Shown: piece by piece, positions 59,101 to 64,000 of the stretch
How positions within the stretch are numbered: the stretch's first letter is position 1
Layout of the letters: the number at the start of each line of letters is the position of its first letter
Source of the DNA: Massariosphaeria phaeospora
Taxonomy: Eukaryota > Ascomycota > Dothideomycetes > Pleosporales
Assembly: GCA_011032825.1 (NCBI GenBank)
Contig: JAADJZ010000004.1
Coordinates: 1,984,001 to 2,048,000, forward strand
Direction: 5' to 3'
Length of the DNA: 64,000 nt
Translations under genes and position numbers: made by a program
Notes under the pieces: generated by a model
Told to the model about the DNA's origin: nothing
Databases searched by the model: none
Seen by the model: only the letters and a program-made list of their open reading frames with translations

Positions 59101-59989
59101 AACGAAGGTACTAAGTTCCACCAGAGCTATATACCTACGTTGTTGCCAATTTGGGCCGGTCGGTGAAGACGTGCGCCTTCCAGATCCATCCACCACCCAA
59201 ACTGATGTCAACCCATTTGCGCTCCTTGGAAAGTGCTATGCACATCTACCCATCCATAGTTAGCACAGTCACATGTAACCGATCGTAGTCAGCAAGCCTT
59301 GTGAAGACAAATTTCGATGTTGATTGAGCGCGCTTTCGGCAGACAAAGAGAGACCGGGAGGTTCTTGTGAGGCGTCCACGCTGCGCCTGGGAATGCTACA
59401 GGTAGGCTTATAGAATACGCTACTAGAGCCTATCGAGAAGGGATGTGTAGGAAGCTCGTGCTTTGAGGAACCCGGGAGTGAAACAAGTAGAACTCATCGC
59501 GTGTTTGTCCATCCAACCTCGTCGCTACGGCCAACGCCTGCAACAAAGGCCTGGTGCTTGGGCAATTACCCTCCCGCTTATATCCTTGCTTCGGTGAGCA
59601 TCGTGTGTCGTCTCAAGAGCCGATGCTGATGGAAGGCTGTGGAGCGAAGTACATGCGAAGAGGCATTCTCCCCAAAGGGGAGCCGTAAGGCCGGAATGGA
59701 GAGCAATTCCTATGAAGTGTATTAGCTAGGTAATTCAAGTAGTAAAGACCCCTCGTTGACCGTGTCTTACTTTGTCTGGCCGGCTTGTTCGATGACGGAA
59801 GGTGCACGGAATGTAGTCAGCGATCTACCAGAAAGCGCGTTAGCTGAGTGCCTCAAGGCTCCGGTGTGGCATTCGTCGGCTGCCAATCTGCTTGGATCAG
59901 AGTCAGGAGGCCAATACGGCAAAACGATCTTTGGTCCAACTCCCTTGCTTTCCGAGGACGTGTATTCGGCCAGCCGTGGAGAGGCTGAG
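56116..59989. other. Balanced-GC sequence, no gene recognised
   Basis: The longest open stretch, 58058-58750 plus, has its first ATG only at 58293 and is purine-rich with Arg/Gly/Lys bias. Its complement is CT-rich like a fungal promoter or leader, so it is not called a gene. A 58814-59263 stretch begins with GTG and is likewise not called. Confidence 0.35.
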
Positions 59990-60800
59990 TCGTCGGCAAA
60001 TTGATCTAGGAAGCGCTCCCGCCTGGGGAGATGATGCTTGAGCGTATCGTGAGGGGCTTATCCGGCGGGGGAAAGTGCTGAAAGAGCGAGTGCGCTGTAG
60101 TTTCGGAATTGATGGGCAAGGTCTGCACACTGCGTCAGTTAAGTGTTTCACATTCCCAAGGTACTGGCTACAGATCTCGTCAGCCTCTTGTGTCTTACCA
60201 CCAGTCGGAACTGGCATGATGCCTAATGTCCTTAGGCTGACCTACCCTCCACTGGGTATTGTGTGTAGCGGCAAATAATGGGTAGGTAAGGTTCGTTGGC
60301 AACTCGGTGGAGATTTGCCTTTGCTAGGAGAGATGATGCCTGGGGCGTATTATTCGAGGTTCATGCGGTGGCGGAAGGCAAAGTGTTTTCGAACTCCAAA
60401 AGAGATGTCTGCAAAGAACGTCAGCTGAGTGCTTCCCGGACCCAGGCTGCTGGCGGCAGATCTCGTCGCCTTCTGGTTTACATCTACCAGTCAGGAGCTG
60501 GCACGCCGGCTAATATCCTTGGCCTGATCTCTGCCCTTCTCTATGAGGCAGAAGTCGCTGGCAAAGTCGCTGGAGAGCCGCTCTTCCAAGGCGCGATGAT
60601 GCCTTAGGTATGCTGTTTGAGGTCTGCGTGGCAGAGGAAGGTGTTACGAGAGGGGGTGCGTTGCATTGTCAGAATCGAGGAAAAAGGTCTGTCAAGTGCG
60701 TCAGCTAAGTTCTCAACGGCCCCAAGGTTAGGACGACAGGTCTTGTCGCCCTCTGGTGTCTATCCACCAGCTAGCGGCTTCGCGCGCCGCAGATTGTAGC
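59990..60800 (+). repeat. Diverged tandem repeat, about 285-bp period, three or more units
   Basis: The recurring core GCGTCAGYTAAGT ... CAGATCTCGTC ... ACCAGTC ... CTGGCA appears at about 60132, 60420 and 60702. A second shared block (GATGATGCCT ... GGAAAGTG) lies about 100-150 bp before each. Older copies may extend left (59840) and right (61080). Confidence 0.65.
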
Positions 60801-62151
60801 CTGGTATCCACCCATGTGTAGGTATTGCATGAAACCGTAGGTGGAGGTGTAGTCAGCTAGCAATGGGCAGGCGCAGCCGTGGGCAAGGCAGTGGACGGAG
60901 CGCTCTTGCTTTCTAGCTCGAGGAGAAGACGAGTATGTTGTTCAAGGAGCTGATAACGATGGGAGACTGTTCCACTAGGTAATGGTAGTGCGTAGAATGA
61001 TCCGAATCGAGAAGCATCGTTTGGGGAGGCCTAATACCTAGTTAGTCAACGGTTAGAAGTCAAAAGTTATAGGCTCAATGTCTCAGTGTTAACTCAGGAG
61101 ATTGGCACACCGAGGAGGTCTTGTCCCTGATATTTGCGCCTCTGTAAATATTGTCATTGGCCGTGTATGAGAGTGCAGTCGAGGATCTGGGAGGGCGCGG
61201 TCGCTCGCAAGCGTGTGAAGGGAGGCGCTCCTGCCAAAGGTGACGAGGATGGCTGGGTCTTGGAGCGAGCCCGCCAGATCAACAGGGGCACCGCATGCTG
61301 GAGTCGGGAGACAGCGAGTTGAAAGTCTTGTGTGTGTCCTTCTGGTTGGTAATTCCGCTGCCGTACAAGCGAAGGGCGCGAGCTATGAGCAGAGTTGTCC
61401 GTGGGGCGGCCAACCCGCGCTGTCGCCATCGGGTAGGAAGGGACGCGTGTCTGGAGGCGGCCTGCCCTGACCCGCGCTGGAAGACCATCGGCGGAAAGGA
61501 TGGCGAAGCTTCTCGCCCGGTGAGCCGCCAAACCTCCACAGCGACCTACGCATGTCTTGGAAGCGACTGCGGGGGGTGAACCACGGCCGCCGATTCACTT
61601 GAGCGTCGTCCGAATGTTCTGTGAGCATTACTGGCGGCGTTACGGGTCACTTGGCGCTGGCAGTAAACCCAGAGCCGCGGGCTTGCAGAGCGCGCTGAAC
61701 TGGCAGATTTGAGAGGGGATAGCTGGTATAACCTATGAGTTAGATGCTCCGGTGGCTTGGTGGACCCTGAAGGTTGTGCTGTGCGCCCAAGCGGTGCGCC
61801 AGATGCTCTACCGCGCCCTCCTGGCGTCAGTGAACCTCTGGGAAGCGCGCAAACCTACAGTGCCTGATAGGAAGGGAGTCTTAGACCTGCGGATAACTAT
61901 CTACCATCTTGGGGCATCAAAATGAGCCCGAAAATCCAATTCGCAACCTTCGCGCCACGATAAGTGGCGCCTCGTCCCTCATTCGCCTCAGTCAGATGAG
62001 GTGGCAAACCCAAAACGGACTAGGGCGCCCCACGTTCCCAAATTGCCTCAACTCTCGGCTAGCTCTCTCACCTCGCCACTTTTTCATCCAAGACTCGTTC
62101 CTTTACATATTCCACAATTGCCTTTCGACAGTTGCAACCTCCTCCTGCTCC
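60801..62151. other. Balanced-GC sequence, no gene recognised
   Basis: GC-rich part 61150-61640 shows open stretches on both strands and is not callable. 61900-62140 may be the promoter/leader of the SmD3-like pseudogene. Confidence 0.3.
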
Positions 62152-62200
62152 CGCGCAGCGTCTGCAACCTCGCGTGCCACAGGATTGCAGACGCTGCGCG
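62152..62200. repeat. Perfect 16-bp inverted repeat, 17-nt loop
   Basis: CGCGCAGCGTCTGCAA (62152-62167) and its exact reverse complement TTGCAGACGCTGCGCG (62185-62200) form a strong GC-rich hairpin 16 bp before the SmD3-like segment. Confidence 0.95.
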
Positions 62201-62216
62201 GGCTGACCCAAACTAA

Positions 62217-62640
62217 GGACACGTCGTCACCCTCGAGATAACTTCCGGCGAGGTCTATAGGGGCAAGCTTGTTGAGGGTAGGTTCTTGAATGGCTCCGCT
62301 GTAGATGCGATTGCTGACTGCTTTATAGCCGAGGACAACATGAACGTCCAGCTCAAACACATCACCGTCACGTCGTTAACCCGCCTCTGGGGATCGCTGC
62401 AACGGGTAGGTAGCACAGTGAGCCTTTGATTTGTCCACCGCTAACAGCAACAAGGTTCAACAGGACACGTCGCGCCACCCCGGGCGATGGAGGCCCAGGT
62501 CCGGGTTTCGGAAATTTCCCACCACCAGGAAGGCCACTTCCCACCACCAGGTGCTTTTGGAGGTCCTCCGGGAGGCTTTGTACCCCCGCTTTTCGGAGCA
62601 GGCCGCGGCGGACCACCTGGACTCGGAAGATGATCTATCG
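62217..62640 (+). pseudogene. SmD3-like snRNP gene fragment
   Basis: 62217-62277 reads [21 protein letters not shown] 51-nt intron (62278-62328, GTAGGT...CTGAC...TATAG) then splices in phase to [15 protein letters not shown] (62329-62373). This is the Sm1 core of SmD3, a spliceosomal snRNP protein. The N-terminal GIP-KLLNEAQ is missing and the codon before GHVV is TAA. After VT the usual RDGRVS-VYIRGS-IRF segment is not readable. 62495-62630 encodes a Gly/Pro-rich run (FPPPGAFGGPPGG) that could be an original or unrelated tail. Probably a dead or shuffled copy. Confidence 0.6.
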
Positions 62641-63412
62641 GATTTTGGCAGTGGACAGAATTCCCGGAGGGCGATGTCACGCGCGTCAACTAAGCGAATA
62701 CCAACGCGGAAAGGTAGTGGTATCCAAGCAGATGTCGACGTGCAAAGTCACTCAGGTGCTCCAGCAGGTCTCCTCGGTCGCAGGCCCACGTCTTCCTATC
62801 GCGTTTCTGCATGAAGATGGAGCTCAGCAGCTCGTACAAGTCCTGGCAGCGAAGAGACCCCTGACGGATAACACGGAGACCAGCCATAGTGCGGAGAGCC
62901 GCATGGAGAGCATCGCGCTCAAGACAGCCACAGAAAAGCAAGCTGAGGTGGATCAACTCCTCCCCTCCTCGCAGATTTACTATCTCCGGCCAACGCATAT
63001 CTTCAGCCAACACACTGGGTGAGGTTCGCGTGTGCGAAACCCACAATACGGTATTTGATGTCTGCAAAAGGTGTCACACGCGGACCTCACCGTCTCCAAA
63101 GGATGCCGCGTCGCTCACTATTCAGTTGAGCGGGGCTTCGACCGCAAAACAAACCGTCGACAAGACACGTAAATGTTTACATTCCATCCTCCAACCCGGC
63201 GCAAACGACCTATTCCAGAGGACTGGACCTCGGGCGAAGTCGTATCCACGTTCGACGTTACTCACTCAACCGAGCCTCTGTATCTCTCTGGACGGTGTCT
63301 ACTCTATACCAAAGCAGAACGTACTGCACGTCATGAAATGCGGCTCGACTGTCACGACTACCACTTGGTTGGGATTACGCACACCTCCTACCCCTAGGCG
63401 ACGTAACACACC
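62641..63412. other. Competing open frames on both strands, unresolved
   Basis: The plus strand (62426-63022) and the minus strand (63067-62690; begins with TTG) both stay open for over 120 codons with plausible composition. Neither shows a recognised domain, and no splice evidence decides between them. Confidence 0.3.
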
Positions 63413-64000
63413 ATGCCAGGCACTCCTGCCTCATCCGACACAGGCACTAGCGCTGTCAAAACCACTCTCAGCGTTCTCGACCCAGAGCATAGCTCTGCTA
63501 AAACGCTCAAACTTGAAAATACCGAAAAACGCGACACGCTGATATCGTATCGAAACGGTCCACTCGCATGTACTGGCACACCGGCTTGTATCAAACGCTC
63601 TCTTGTCGGCGCGTTCGACGTCCCCAAGCATGTTTTAATGGCAATGTCTAAGTATGCACTGCAGTACAGCACATCATCACACCTCGCCTCGCAAGGGGAG
63701 ACCCGTCGTATTCGACGTCCCCAAGCATGCTTTAATGGCAGTTTTGGAGCTTTATGCAAACCCGTCGCGTTCGAAGTCCCCAAGCATGCTTTGATGGCAA
63801 TGCTTAAGTATGCAATGCAGTACTTCGCCTGTCACCGCTCCCTCCCCACATCCACCATTCCCCCTCCCGTCCTCGCCTCAACCGACACAGACATTAGCGC
63901 TATCAAAACCACTCTCAGCGTCCTGGACCCTGAGCAGCTATACATACCAATACCTCGCCTAGCGAGGGGAGACCGTTGCGTTCGACGTCCCCAAGCATGC
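63413..64000 (+). CDS. Repetitive hypothetical ORF, 3' end beyond window
   Basis: From ATG 63413 the frame stays open for all 196 codons to the window edge. It contains two imperfect copies of a block: DTGTSAVKTTLSVLDPE with AFDVPKHVLMAMSKYALQY (about residues 9-85), then AFEVPKHALMAMLKYAMQY and DTDISAIKTTLSVLDPE. Several changes between copies are at third codon positions, which favours coding. Two other copies of the underlying DNA repeat (63707, 63976) are in another frame, so it may be a decaying duplicated gene. Family unknown. Confidence 0.4.
   Translation, partial: MPGTPASSDTGTSAVKTTLSVLDPEHSSAKTLKLENTEKRDTLISYRNGPLACTGTPACIKRSLVGAFDVPKHVLMAMSKYALQYSTSSHLASQGETRRIRRPQACFNGSFGALCKPVAFEVPKHALMAMLKYAMQYFACHRSLPTSTIPPPVLASTDTDISAIKTTLSVLDPEQLYIPIPRLARGDRCVRRPQAC
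63613..64000 (+). repeat. Interspersed repeat TTCGACGTCCCCAAGCATGC, four copies
   Basis: TTCGACGTCCCCAAGCATG plus TTTTAATGGCA-like continuation at about 63619, 63708, 63769 and 63977. A linked block (ATCAAAACCACTCTCAGCGT) occurs at 63456 and 63900. The array runs off the window edge. Confidence 0.85.

Noticed and set aside
61154..61628. Several overlapping open stretches on both strands
   Set aside because: High GC keeps both strands open; no start context, splice site or domain favours any of them.
1..64000. tRNA, rRNA or telomeric repeats
   Set aside because: None recognised by eye on either strand; a tRNAscan-SE run would be needed to exclude a tRNA formally.

Overview
The window looks like a chromosome segment from a filamentous ascomycete (Pezizomycotina) that has undergone repeat-induced point mutation (RIP). 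It alternates between very AT-rich blocks (about 1-13,350, 16,290-21,000, 28,800-31,900 and 36,700-46,200), built entirely of mutated transposons, and balanced-GC blocks with short-intron gene structure (about 13,350-14,523, 21,755-28,000 and 46,590-64,000). Transposon reading frames are broken almost only by TAG/TAA codons where Gln or Trp is expected, as C-to-T mutation on both strands would produce. No bacterial operon logic, CRISPR array, rRNA or tRNA was recognised.

Layout. 1-3345: reverse-strand Ty3/Gypsy relic cut by the window edge. 3838-13350: hAT-1 copy A, carrying MITE1 and a Tc1/pogo-type element (6229-12767) whose own left terminal inverted repeat holds two more pogo-type elements side by side (6258-8481 and 8484-10625). 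13351-14523: unique sequence with two gene fragments. 14524-21754: a second hAT (hAT-2, perfect 8-bp target duplication) containing a solo Copia LTR and two pogo-type elements. 21763-27993: unique sequence with a 162-bp hAT-1 MITE. 27994-31716: hAT-1 copy B, with a pogo-type element and MITE1 inside. 31717-36697: pogo remnant, then a nearly frame-intact Ty1/Copia polyprotein. 36698-46587: hAT-1 copy C, split by a TA-flanked TIR element that is itself split by a 5,964-bp Ty3/Gypsy chromovirus with 288-bp LTRs. 46,588-64,000: balanced-GC sequence with one convincing three-exon gene (52,395-53,183), an array of intron-like units with ATGATGA at a fixed offset (47.5-50.8 kb), tandem repeats, an SmD3-like pseudogene and a partial repeated ORF at the right edge.

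Main structural result. The 8 bp outside the right end of hAT-1 copy A (AAAGGACT) is the exact reverse complement of the 8 bp outside the opposite-type end of copy C (AGTCCTTT). These are best read as the two target-site copies of one insertion, now separated by a roughly 23-33 kb inversion produced by recombination between oppositely oriented hAT-1 copies. Rejoining the flanks across one target copy gives a continuous 102-codon frame, as expected if the insertion broke a gene.
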